This document shows, piece after piece, positions 25,245 to 32,524 of a stretch of DNA of 33,894 nt; positions within the stretch are counted from its first letter, which is position 1; every line of letters begins with the position of its first letter. The notes beneath the pieces were generated by a model that saw only the letters and a program-made list of their open reading frames with translations, was not told the origin of the DNA and did no database searches. The position numbers and the translations under genes are program-made. Origin of the DNA: Sterolibacterium sp964521075 (lineage in GTDB: Bacteria > Pseudomonadota > Gammaproteobacteria > Burkholderiales > Rhodocyclaceae); assembly GCA_964521075.1 (NCBI GenBank), contig CAZFPI010000013.1, forward strand, positions 1-33,894. The letters are read 5' to 3'.

Positions 25245-25811
25245 TTATTGTTTCACCGCCTCGACGGCTATCGACAGGATGACCTCGTCGGAAACTGCCG
25301 GAGCATTCTTGCCCATATTGAAATCGGAACGTTTGATTTTCGCGACAGCGTTTGCGCCGATGGCTTCCTTCTTGATCATCGGATGTGGCTTGATCTGGAA
25401 GGTGCTTACCGTCAATGTTACCGGGCGGGTCACGCCCTTGATAGTCAGCTTGCCATCGATGGCAACCGGCTTGTCGTCTTCAAACTTGACGGAGGTCGAT
25501 TTGAAAGTGATTTCGGGATATTTGGCTGTGTCGAAAAAATCTTCGCCCTGAATATGTTGATTAAATACGGCGAAGCCGGTATTGACTGAAGTGGCGTCGA
25601 TGTTGACGTCGACGGATGCCGTTTTGGCTGTGCGGTCGAGGACGATTTTTCCGCTCGTCCGGTCAAAACGGTGAATCTGGTTGGAAAAACCCAGGTGGTT
25701 GTATTCAAAACGCGGGGCAGTGTGCGTGGGTTCGATGACAAAGGTTTCAGGAGTGGCTTGCGATGTCAGCGAGAAAGCGGCCAGTAAAGCGGCACAGATA
25801 ATTTTTTGCAT
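25245..25811 (-). CDS. Periplasmic YceI family protein
   Basis: YceI proteins are lipocalin-like beta barrels that bind isoprenoid or other amphiphilic ligands in the periplasm. The 188-residue protein starts with a signal peptide (MQKIICAALLAAFSLTSQA, then TPETF). The family pattern is clear: FVIEPTHTAPRFEYNHLGFSNQIHRFDRTSGKIVLDRTAKTASVDVNIDATSVNTG, FFDTAKYPEITFKSTSVKF, IDGKLTIKGVTRPVTLTV, and the C-terminal IKRSDFNMG. The open frame starts earlier (25862), but the ATG at 25809-25811 yields the signal peptide. Ligand of this copy is unknown. Confidence 0.93.
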   Translation of the reverse strand: MQKIICAALLAAFSLTSQATPETFVIEPTHTAPRFEYNHLGFSNQIHRFDRTSGKIVLDRTAKTASVDVNIDATSVNTGFAVFNQHIQGEDFFDTAKYPEITFKSTSVKFEDDKPVAIDGKLTIKGVTRPVTLTVSTFQIKPHPMIKKEAIGANAVAKIKRSDFNMGKNAPAVSDEVILSIAVEAVKQ

Positions 25812-25906
25812 GTCGTTACCCCACGATTTCAACGGAGTGCAATGTTTAACACAGAAAACCACAGGATTCTAGCCAGGTAAGCCAGGTAGCCTGGCTGTTC
25901 AAAACA

Positions 25907-26437
25907 TCAATGCGCCGGTATGCCCGGCGGGGTGGCCGCAACCTTTTCCCACCCCCCGGGGCACTCACGCACATAGGGGTAGTAGCCGGCCGGGCGTCTG
26001 CAGGCGTACCACCACTGCGCTCCGGAGCTCCCCGGGCCTTCCTGGACATTCGAGGTGAAATTGGCAGGTGGCGGCGGCGGAATGGAGGTGGATTCTGAAA
26101 CGATGGTGGTGGAGCCGATCACCTGATCCCCCGGTATGAGATAGGTTTGCGTGACGACTGTGGGTTGTGGTGAGTAATACACCGGTGGTGAATAGACGAC
26201 TCTGGGTTCGTAATACACCGTTCTTGGTTGCATGGCGGCGTAGAGTGCCGAGGCACCAACCAGTACGCCAAGGGTTCCCCAGAAATGCCGGTCACCTCCT
26301 CCGTGGAAATGGGAATAGGCATAGCCGTTCGGTGGCCCCGGACGGTAGACAGGACGCCATCCGCGATCTGCCCAGGCCAGCTGGGTGAGCAAGCTTGCCG
26401 CCAGTAGCAAGGCTAGCCTTCGAAATTGTTTTCGCAT
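25907..26437 (-). CDS. Exported Tyr/Pro-rich hypothetical protein
   Basis: I do not recognise a named function. The 176-residue protein has a signal peptide (MRKQFRRLALLLAASLLTQLAWA). After it come a short hydrophobic glycine/alanine stretch (FWGTLGVLVGASALYAAM), a Tyr/Pro-rich part (YYEPRVVYSPPVYYSPQP), and a C-terminal module WWYACRRPAGYYPYVRECPGGWEKVAATPP with two cysteines. I have seen this Trp/Tyr-CysPro module in envelope proteins of other betaproteobacteria. Two adjacent ATGs (26440, 26437) follow AGGGGAGGG; the second is better spaced. It lies 55 bp after the glycine-zipper gene on the same strand. Probably envelope-associated. Confidence 0.75.
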   Translation of the reverse strand: MRKQFRRLALLLAASLLTQLAWADRGWRPVYRPGPPNGYAYSHFHGGGDRHFWGTLGVLVGASALYAAMQPRTVYYEPRVVYSPPVYYSPQPTVVTQTYLIPGDQVIGSTTIVSESTSIPPPPPANFTSNVQEGPGSSGAQWWYACRRPAGYYPYVRECPGGWEKVAATPPGIPAH

Positions 26438-26492
26438 CATGCCCTCCCCTGTTTTCGTGGGCGGAACAGAAAACTGTTCGACGAATTTTCGA

Positions 26493-26999
26493 TTATTCGA
26501 CCGTGATGCGGCTGCGAACCCGGAGGTATTCGCCCGGCGGGGTGCGTAGTGTCGTGGTGTAGAGCTTGCCTTTGTAATCATAGGTAACCTGATAACCCGA
26601 GGGCGGGCCAGGTTCGTAGATCACGCTGCATTGCTGTGTTGTGCTGGTGCTGGGGCCGGAAGACAGGGCATCCCCGGCGATGGCTCCGCCAATGGCTCCG
26701 ACGACCGTTGCGGCATCGCGTCCGTGCCCACCGCCGAAGCGTGAGCCGACGACTGCACCAAGAACGCCGCCAGCAATCTGCGCGCCAACATTCCCCCCCG
26801 GCTCCCGTTCGCGGGTGATTGTCACGGGGTTGCATATCTGGCGCGCAATTTGTGGGCCAGGAATGGCGGAATAATTGAGGACGCGGGCAAACTCCGTGCT
26901 GTCCTGGATGACGGCAATCTGCGCCTGGCTGGCCTGGGGCAGTGCGAGTGCGAGCGAGCCCAGCAAAAGCGTCGCGGTGAGTTGTGTTGTTCGTTTCAT
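26493..26999 (-). CDS. Exported glycine-zipper 2TM domain protein
   Basis: The 168-residue protein begins with a signal peptide (MKRTTQLTATLLLGSLALALPQASQA, then QIAVIQD). The central GGNVGAQIAGGVLGAVVGSRFGGGHGRDAATVVGAIGGAIAGDAL is a glycine-zipper 2TM (SlyB/Rick_17kDa-like) segment expected to form a hairpin in or at the outer membrane. The C-terminal part YEPGPPSGYQVTYDYKGKLYTTTLRTPPGEYLRVRSRITVE is the usual end of this family in betaproteobacteria. No lipobox cysteine is seen at the signal cleavage site. The frame extends to 27041, but the ATG at 26997-26999 is preferred because the signal peptide starts there and GAGGA lies ahead. Role: envelope integrity is likely but unproven. Confidence 0.82.
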   Translation of the reverse strand: MKRTTQLTATLLLGSLALALPQASQAQIAVIQDSTEFARVLNYSAIPGPQIARQICNPVTITREREPGGNVGAQIAGGVLGAVVGSRFGGGHGRDAATVVGAIGGAIAGDALSSGPSTSTTQQCSVIYEPGPPSGYQVTYDYKGKLYTTTLRTPPGEYLRVRSRITVE

Positions 27000-27075
27000 C
27001 TTCCTCATTCCTGCAGTGATTGAATTGGACACGCAGAGCATCTAACGCACCACTCTGCTCTTCGTGGACATCATT

Positions 27076-27891
27076 TCAGTTTTTACCTGACGACGTCCCC
27101 ACAGGCTTGAGCAGTACCAGTTTCAGGTGTTCCATATCGACCGGGCACAAGGTGAGCTGCTGGTAGCTGACCAGGCCGCGATGCGAATGACGAAAGCTTC
27201 GTTCCCCACCCTGTCGTTCCAGAACGTCATGCTGTTTCCAGAACCGGGAAAATTCCGGGCTTTCCTGCTGCAGCTCTTCGACCAGGCGCCGTAACATTGG
27301 CTCCTCCAGGCGGCTACGGCAATCGGCGCGGAATTCAGCGCAAAGACGCCGTGCGCGAGCCTCCCAATCCACCACGAAATCCCGGGATTGCGGCAACAAA
27401 AAAACGAATCGCAACAGATTCGGGAGGGAATCCGGGCCGCTCCGGGGCTGATCGAGCCAGCCTCGGAACAACTCGCTGGCAGCAGCGTTCCAGGCCAGCA
27501 TATCCCAGTAACGCCCCATGAGGTAAGCGGGAATCTGCATGTCGTTGAGCATGGTGACCAGCACTTCCGGCGCGGCATCTTCTTCGCAAGAATCCCCCCG
27601 TGGGTCACGCCGACCAGCCATTTCAAACAGATAAACCCTTTCGGTCGTTGTCATCCGCAAGGCTTGCGCCAGACGATCGAGCACCTCCGGTGAAACCATC
27701 ACCTCCCTGCCCTGCTCGATCCAGGTGTACCAGGTTGGGCTGATGGCAGCGAGCTGGGCGATTTCCTCGCGCCGCAAGCCAAGGGTTCGTCTGCGTTGCC
27801 CCGCAGGAAACCCGAACGCCTCTGGTGTATTTCGCTGCCGCAAGGCTCTCAGAAACTCCCCTAGCTCCTTGCGCCGTGTTTCGGCATCCAT
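27076..27891 (-). CDS. XRE-family regulator with MmyB-like C-terminal domain
   Basis: This 271-residue protein is a DNA-binding regulator. Residues about 5-80 are the helix-turn-helix: LGEFLRALRQRNTPEAFGFPAGQRRRTLGLRREEIAQLAAISPTWYTWIEQGREVMVSPEVLDRLAQAL. The rest matches the MmyB ligand-binding domain (PAYLMGRYWDMLAWNAAASELF, NLLRFVFL, FRADCRSRLEEPMLRRLVEELQQESPEFSRFWKQHDV, LVSYQQLTLCPVDMEHLKLVLLKP), a PAS-like domain suggested to bind fatty-acid-like ligands. The open frame begins with a GTG at 27903; I use the ATG at 27889-27891. It is divergent from leuCDB across about 190 bp, so it may control itself or the leu operon, but MmyB regulators often act on unrelated neighbours. Confidence 0.85.
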   Translation of the reverse strand: MDAETRRKELGEFLRALRQRNTPEAFGFPAGQRRRTLGLRREEIAQLAAISPTWYTWIEQGREVMVSPEVLDRLAQALRMTTTERVYLFEMAGRRDPRGDSCEEDAAPEVLVTMLNDMQIPAYLMGRYWDMLAWNAAASELFRGWLDQPRSGPDSLPNLLRFVFLLPQSRDFVVDWEARARRLCAEFRADCRSRLEEPMLRRLVEELQQESPEFSRFWKQHDVLERQGGERSFRHSHRGLVSYQQLTLCPVDMEHLKLVLLKPVGTSSGKN

Positions 27892-27941
27892 GACAGCCCC
27901 CACGCTCCCCGGCCTTTCATCGCCGGAATCCTGTTATTCAT

Positions 27942-28045
27942 GATACCAGTATAAGCTATTGCCTTGTTCCGGTATCCATCTGAAAATATCATGGCACTCG
28001 ATGTTTGGTCGATATTTGATAAATGACCTCGCGAATAACTTTTAT
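27942..28045. promoter_or_regulatory. leuC promoter region with two inverted repeats
   Basis: Two spaced inverted repeats are visible: GATACC (27942-27947) with GGTATC (27971-27976), and AAATATC (27984-27990) with GATATTT (28011-28017). The right arm of the second overlaps a candidate -35 TTGATA (28016-28021), which is 18 bp from TTTTAT (28040-28045). They could be operators for the divergent regulator. No Leu-codon-rich leader peptide is present, so classical attenuation is unlikely. Confidence 0.45.
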
Positions 28046-28082
28046 CTTGTTGTTTTTTATTGAATAACAAAAGGAAACCCTC

Positions 28083-29492
28083 ATGGCAGACAAAACGCTT
28101 TACGACAAACTCTGGGAATCGCACGTCGCCCGTGAAGAATCCGACGGAACCTGTTTGATCTACATCGACCGCCATCTGGTGCATGAAGTCACCAGCCCGC
28201 AGGCTTTTGAGGGCTTGCGTCTTTCCGGGCGCAAGCCCTGGCGCAATACCTCCATCGTTGCCAACCCCGACCACAATACCCCGACCGATCACTGGGAACG
28301 CGGCATCGAAGAGCCCGTCGCCCGCCTGCAGGTGGAAACACTGGATGCCAACATGAAGGAATTTGGCGCGTTGGTGTATTTCCCCTTCAAGCACGCCAAT
28401 CAGGGCATCATCCACGTCATCGGCCCGGAAAATGGCACCACCTTGCCTGGCATGACCGTCGTCTGCGGCGATAGCCACACTTCCACCCATGGAGCCTTTG
28501 CCGCCCTGGCCCATGGCATCGGCACGTCCGAAGTCGAACATGTGCTGGCCACGCAAACCCTGATCGCCAAGAAATCGAAGCGCATGCTGGTGAAAATCGA
28601 CGGAAAACTTGGAGCTGGCGTGACAGCCAAAGATGTGGCTCTGGCCGTCATCGGCAAGATCGGCACGGCAGGCGGAACAGGCTACGCCATCGAATTCGGC
28701 GGTGAAGTGATCCGCAATCTCTCGATGGAAGGCCGCATGACGGTTTGCAATCTGGCCATCGAAGGTGGTGCGCGTGCCGGCCTGATCGCCTGCGACGATA
28801 AAACCATTGCCTACCTGAAAGGCCGCCAGTACGCCCCCAAGGGAGCCGACTGGGACAAGGCTGTTGCCTACTGGAACACCTTGCATTCCGACGCCGACGC
28901 GCAATTCGATACCGTGATCGAACTCAACGGCGCGGACATTTTGCCGCAAGTCACCTGGGGTACCTCGCCCGAACAGGTGCTGCCCGTCACTGGCCGCGTA
29001 CCGAATCCGGCCAACATCAGCGACCCCGTCAAACGCAGCAGCGTTGAACGCGCGCTGCAATACATGGGGCTGACCGCCGACATGCCGATCGAAGAAATCA
29101 AGATCGACAAGGTGTTCATCGGCTCCTGCACCAATGGCCGCATCGAAGACCTGCGTGCCGCCGCCAAAGTGGCGAAGGGCAAGAAAAAAGCCGCTAATGT
29201 GAATCAGGCGCTGATCGTCCCCGGGTCAGGCCAGGTCAAGCGTCAGGCCGAAGCCGAAGGGCTCGACAAGATTTTCATCGAAGCCGGTTTCGAATGGCGC
29301 GAGCCGGGCTGCTCGATGTGTCTGGCCATGAACAACGACCGTCTGAAAGCCGGTGAGCGTTGCGCTTCGACCTCCAACCGCAATTTCGAGGGCCACCAGG
29401 GCCCCGGCGGGCGCACCCACCTCGTCAGCCCGGAAATGGCCGCTGCTGCGGCCATCGCGGGGCATTTCGTCGACGTCCGCAGCCAGATTTAA
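28083..29492 (+). CDS. leuC: 3-isopropylmalate dehydratase, large subunit
   Basis: LeuC with LeuD isomerises 2-isopropylmalate to 3-isopropylmalate in leucine synthesis. The 469-residue protein has the aconitase fold with the three [4Fe-4S] ligands C349 (FIGSCTNGRIEDLR), C410 and C413 (EPGCSMCLAMN). Substrate-site motifs VCGDSHTSTHGAFAALAHGIGTSEVEHVLATQ and the end NRNFEGHQGPGGRTHLVSPEMAAAAAIAGHFVDVR are intact. AAAGGA stands seven bases before the ATG. First gene of leuCDB; leuD follows 11 bp later. Confidence 0.98.
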   Translation: MADKTLYDKLWESHVAREESDGTCLIYIDRHLVHEVTSPQAFEGLRLSGRKPWRNTSIVANPDHNTPTDHWERGIEEPVARLQVETLDANMKEFGALVYFPFKHANQGIIHVIGPENGTTLPGMTVVCGDSHTSTHGAFAALAHGIGTSEVEHVLATQTLIAKKSKRMLVKIDGKLGAGVTAKDVALAVIGKIGTAGGTGYAIEFGGEVIRNLSMEGRMTVCNLAIEGGARAGLIACDDKTIAYLKGRQYAPKGADWDKAVAYWNTLHSDADAQFDTVIELNGADILPQVTWGTSPEQVLPVTGRVPNPANISDPVKRSSVERALQYMGLTADMPIEEIKIDKVFIGSCTNGRIEDLRAAAKVAKGKKKAANVNQALIVPGSGQVKRQAEAEGLDKIFIEAGFEWREPGCSMCLAMNNDRLKAGERCASTSNRNFEGHQGPGGRTHLVSPEMAAAAAIAGHFVDVRSQI

Positions 29493-29503
29493 GGAGAAAT
29501 CTC

Positions 29504-30142
29504 ATGAAAGCTTTCAAACAAATCAACGGCCTGGCCTGCCCGCTCGACCGCGCCAACGTCGATACCGACGCCATCATCCCCAAGCAATTCCTCAAATCCA
29601 TCAGCCGCTCCGGCTTTGGCCCCTACCTGTTCGACGAATGGCGTTATCAGGATTATGGCGATGTTGGCATGGACTGCAGCAAACGTCCTCTGAACAAGGA
29701 CTTTGCCCTGAATCTGCCGCGCTACCAGAACGCGCAGGTACTGCTGGCCCGTGACAATTTCGGTTGTGGTTCCAGCCGCGAACACGCGCCCTGGGCCATC
29801 GAAGATTACGGCTTCCAGGTCATCATCGCCCCCTCGTTTGCCGACATTTTCTTCAGCAACTGCTACAAAAACGGCATCCTCCCTATCGTCGCTTCCGCCG
29901 AAACCGTCGAAAAGCTGTTCAAAGAATGTGAAGCCGCCGAAGGCTATCGCCTCGATGTCAATCTCGAAACCCAGACGGTCACCAGCCCCAAGGGGTGGTC
30001 TTTCCAGTTTGACATCACGCCGCACCGCAAGCACTGCCTGCTCAACGGTCTGGATGAGATCGGCCTCACGCTGCAACACGCCGACGAGATTCGCGCCTTC
30101 GAGAAAAAACATCAGGCAGCGCAGCCATGGCTTTTCAACTAA
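29504..30142 (+). CDS. leuD: 3-isopropylmalate dehydratase, small subunit
   Basis: LeuD is the small subunit that completes the LeuCD active site. The 212-residue protein starts MKAFKQINGLACPLDRANVDTDAIIPKQFLKSISRSGFGPYLFDEWRY, and has the signature NFGCGSSREHAPWAIEDYGFQVIIAPSFADIFFSNCYKNGILPI. AAGGAG lies seven bases before the ATG. The open frame runs upstream into leuC but the strong ribosome-binding site and family start fix the ATG at 29504. Confidence 0.98.
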   Translation: MKAFKQINGLACPLDRANVDTDAIIPKQFLKSISRSGFGPYLFDEWRYQDYGDVGMDCSKRPLNKDFALNLPRYQNAQVLLARDNFGCGSSREHAPWAIEDYGFQVIIAPSFADIFFSNCYKNGILPIVASAETVEKLFKECEAAEGYRLDVNLETQTVTSPKGWSFQFDITPHRKHCLLNGLDEIGLTLQHADEIRAFEKKHQAAQPWLFN

Positions 30143-30177
30143 AACATTAATAAAAACGAATAACAAAAGGAATTCAA

Positions 30178-31242
30178 ATGAAAATTGCAGTTTTACCCGG
30201 TGATGGTATCGGCCCGGAAATCATCAAGCAAGCCCTGCGTGTGCTCGACGTCTTCAAGAAAGAAGGCATGAAAATCGAAACCGAGGAGGCTCTCCTTGGC
30301 GGCGGTGCGGTCGACGCCACCGGCTCTCCCTACCCGGAAGCCACCCAGAAGCTGGCTCGCGCCTCAGACGCCGTGCTGCTCGGAGCCGTCGGCGGCCCAC
30401 AGTGGGATAACCTGCCCCGTCCGCAGCGTCCGGAACGTGGCCTGCTGGGCATCCGTAAGGATCTCAACCTGTTCGCCAACCTGCGCCCCGCCATCCTCTA
30501 CGCCGAGCTGGCCAACGCCTCCTCGCTCAAGCCAGAAATCGTCTCGGGGCTCGACATCATGATCGTGCGCGAGCTGACTGGCGACATCTACTTCGGCGAA
30601 CCGCGCGGCATCACCACCGAAGACGGCAAGCGTGTTGGCCGTAACACCATGATTTATAACGAAGATGAAATTCGTCGTATTGGCCGTGTCGCCTTCAAAT
30701 CCGCCCAGCGTCGTAACAAGAAAGTCTGCTCGGTCGACAAGATGAACGTGCTGGAAACCACCCAGCTCTGGCGCGATGTGATGAACGAACTCGCGCCGGA
30801 ATACCCGGATGTCGAGCTCTCCCACATGCTGGTCGATAACGCCGCCATGCAGCTCGTTCGTAATCCCAAGCAGTTTGATGTCATGGTGACCGGCAACATT
30901 TTTGGTGACATTCTCTCAGACGAGGCCTCGATGCTGACAGGCTCCATCGGCATGCTGCCTTCTGCCTCGCTCGACGAGAACAACAAGGGCATGTACGAGC
31001 CCTGTCACGGCTCGGCACCGGACATTGCGGGCAAGAACCTTGCCAACCCGCTGGCGACGATTCTTTCCGCTGCGATGATGCTGCGCTACACCTTCAACGA
31101 CGAAACTTCTGCCAGCCGCATCGAAGCCGCCGTCAAGAAGGTGCTGGCTGCAGGCTACCGCACTGGCGATATTTTTGAGCCCGGCATGAAGAAGGTTTCC
31201 TGCTCGGAAATGGGCGATCAGGTAGTGGCTGCCCTGCAGTAA
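30178..31242 (+). CDS. leuB: 3-isopropylmalate dehydrogenase
   Basis: LeuB oxidises and decarboxylates 3-isopropylmalate with NAD+ to give 2-oxoisocaproate. The 354-residue protein starts MKIAVLPGDGIGPEIIKQALRVLD. Conserved parts include LLGAVGGPQWDN, LGIRKDLNLFANLRPA, REL.GDIYFGEPRG, the Lys/Tyr catalytic region DKMNVLETTQLWRDV, the metal site (VDNAAMQLVRNPKQFDVMVTGNIFGDILSDEASMLTGSIGMLPSA) and the NAD site HGSAPDIAGKNLANPLATILSAAMMLRY. AAAAGGA precedes the ATG. The gene ends the leuCDB operon at a terminator. Confidence 0.98.
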   Translation: MKIAVLPGDGIGPEIIKQALRVLDVFKKEGMKIETEEALLGGGAVDATGSPYPEATQKLARASDAVLLGAVGGPQWDNLPRPQRPERGLLGIRKDLNLFANLRPAILYAELANASSLKPEIVSGLDIMIVRELTGDIYFGEPRGITTEDGKRVGRNTMIYNEDEIRRIGRVAFKSAQRRNKKVCSVDKMNVLETTQLWRDVMNELAPEYPDVELSHMLVDNAAMQLVRNPKQFDVMVTGNIFGDILSDEASMLTGSIGMLPSASLDENNKGMYEPCHGSAPDIAGKNLANPLATILSAAMMLRYTFNDETSASRIEAAVKKVLAAGYRTGDIFEPGMKKVSCSEMGDQVVAALQ

Positions 31243-31262
31243 GGAAAACAAAGCCGTTCCCG

Positions 31263-31290
31263 AAAAGGCCGCAGCGATGCGGCCTTTTTT
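31263..31290 (+). terminator. Intrinsic terminator of leuCDB
   Basis: GGCCGCA (31267-31273), loop GCGA, TGCGGCC (31278-31284), then TTTTTT. An upstream AAAA pairs with the first T residues, so it could also work on the other strand. It starts 20 bp after the leuB stop. Confidence 0.93.
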
Positions 31291-31340
31291 ATCCGGGATC
31301 GCCATGCATATTTCAATGCACCGTGTTTTATCCGCGTTTT

Positions 31341-31380
31341 TTGACATTGCACTGAACAGCACTGGACAGCACCGAACAGG
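31341..31380 (+). promoter_or_regulatory. TTGACA box followed by three phased 10-bp repeats
   Basis: A perfect -35-like TTGACA (31341-31346) is followed by ACTGAACAGC, ACTGGACAGC and ACCGAACAGG, three consecutive 10-bp near-copies (31351-31380) on one helical period. No good -10 is seen at the right distance. It lies 118 bp before the CBS gene. Confidence 0.45.
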
Positions 31381-31497
31381 ATTTACTTTCTCATGCCGTC
31401 GACTACGCTTCAAGATGCGGGCAGAAAATCGCCGCGCACACCAGAAGCTCCGGTTTCCATTTCAGAACAGAACGACCGTTTCGCGAAAGGAAAGACC

Positions 31498-31983
31498 ATG
31501 AGACCCATATCCCACATCCTGATGAGCAAGTTGAATGCCTCGGTGCATGCCGTTGCCCCGGATTCGACCGTTTATGATGCCCTGAAGCTTATGTCGGATC
31601 GCAATGTTGGCGCGGTGCTGGTCATGCAGGGTGAGGCCATCGTTGGCATCCTTTCCGAACGGGATTACGCCCGGAAAATCGTCCTGAAAGATTTGTCCTC
31701 ACGAACGACTCCCGTCAGCGAAATCATGTCCTCCCCTGTCGTCTTCGTCACGCCGCAGCAAAACAACGAAGAGTGCATGGCCTTGATGACCAGCAACCGT
31801 ATCCGCCACCTTCCCGTACTGGACGAAGGAAAGCTGCTGGGGATGATTTCCATTGGCGATCTGGTGAAGGATGTCATCTCCGAACTGGAGTTTTCCAACG
31901 ATCAGCTTGTCCATTACATCAGCGGCAGTCACGGCTCACTCGGCTTTTCATCGCACCGGATCTTCCAGGGAAACGCTGGTTGA
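31498..31983 (+). CDS. CBS-pair protein
   Basis: The 161-residue protein is a Bateman module: CBS1 about 8-60 (VHAVAPDSTVYDALKLMSDRNVGAVLVMQGEAIVGILSERDYARKIVLK) and CBS2 about 73-125 (SEIMSSPVVFVTPQQNNEECMALMTSNRIRHLPVLDEGKLLGMISIGDLVKDVI). The tail SELEFSNDQLVHYISGSHG is typical of free-standing CBS proteins of proteobacteria. Such proteins sense adenylates; the target is not known. An ATG at 31498 after AAGGAAAG is preferred over the frame's earlier start at 31393. The next gene, an unknown 104-residue protein, starts 56 bp later on the same strand. Confidence 0.88.
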   Translation: MRPISHILMSKLNASVHAVAPDSTVYDALKLMSDRNVGAVLVMQGEAIVGILSERDYARKIVLKDLSSRTTPVSEIMSSPVVFVTPQQNNEECMALMTSNRIRHLPVLDEGKLLGMISIGDLVKDVISELEFSNDQLVHYISGSHGSLGFSSHRIFQGNAG

Positions 31984-32039
31984 TCCAGACGTTGATCCAG
32001 AAGGGCATATCACCAAAAAAACCGGCAAAGGAGTGCGTC

Positions 32040-32354
32040 ATGGATCGTCTTGTCACCAATACCCTGGCCAGGTTCTGCGTCGCGCAAAGCAACCATTTCG
32101 ATGCCCATGACTGGTTGCTGCTGGACGGGATGGACATCAAGGCTATCGCCCTGGTTGCCCGCTATCTTTCCATGACCAGCTGGTACGGGCACGAGGATGA
32201 GCTCGAGGGAATTGCCGATCACATTCACGCGTTTGATGGCGATAGCGCAGGCCTGTATCGCGAATCACAACAGCTCGAGTTCGACCTCCCCTACTTCTCC
32301 TCTGCCGTCCGTTTTGGAATTCTCCGCAGCCAGTGTCATAACGCAACTGCCTGA
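32040..32354 (+). CDS. Hypothetical protein, 104 residues
   Basis: I do not recognise a family. The gene has a perfect AAGGAG seven bases before its ATG, normal codon use and a clear stop, so it is probably real. The sequence is MDRLVTNTLARFCV, then HDWLLLDGMDIKAIALVARYLSMTSWYGHEDELEGIADHIHAF and LEFDLPYFSSAVRFGILR. It is likely a soluble, mostly helical cytoplasmic protein with no signal peptide or cysteine cluster. It follows the CBS gene and precedes the ribonucleotide reductase regulatory region, with its own end 26 bp before the first NrdR-like box. Confidence 0.7.
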   Translation: MDRLVTNTLARFCVAQSNHFDAHDWLLLDGMDIKAIALVARYLSMTSWYGHEDELEGIADHIHAFDGDSAGLYRESQQLEFDLPYFSSAVRFGILRSQCHNATA

Positions 32355-32380
32355 ATTTGCGCGATCTTTCGTGTTTTTCA

Positions 32381-32443
32381 CTACTATATGTAGTGTTGCA
32401 GAAGCAATAACATACTAGCAAACAATGTAACTATATGATTTGT
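32381..32443 (+). promoter_or_regulatory. Two NrdR-box-like palindromes before the ribonucleotide reductase gene
   Basis: Box 1, CTACTATATGTAGTGT (32381-32396), matches the NrdR consensus ACACTATATATAGTGT at 13 of 16 bases and lies in a perfect CACTAC-TATAT-GTAGTG palindrome. Box 2, TAACTATATGATTTGT (32428-32443), matches 10 of 16. They start 47 bp apart, more than the usual 31-32 bp; a half-site ATACTA at 32412-32417 is 31 bp from box 1. The boxes lie about 80-140 bp before the ATG. No cobalamin riboswitch is recognisable in this gap. Confidence 0.6.
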
Positions 32444-32524
32444 ATGGTATTGCAAAAAACAGGCTTCCCTTTGTAAAAAACTGCGGGTATTCTCTGCATC
32501 CCTTTCAAATGCAGCGGGAAGAAC

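Noticed and set aside
27904..28082. Leucine attenuator ahead of leuC
   Set aside because: No short leader peptide with Leu codons and no terminator hairpin with T-run is visible.
27861..29060. 399-codon minus-strand frame opposite leuC
   Set aside because: Antisense to intact leuC and spanning its promoter; no recognisable protein.
32355..32524. Cobalamin riboswitch before the B12-dependent reductase
   Set aside because: The gap is only 170 bp, AT-rich and lacks a recognisable B12 box; the palindromes fit NrdR better.
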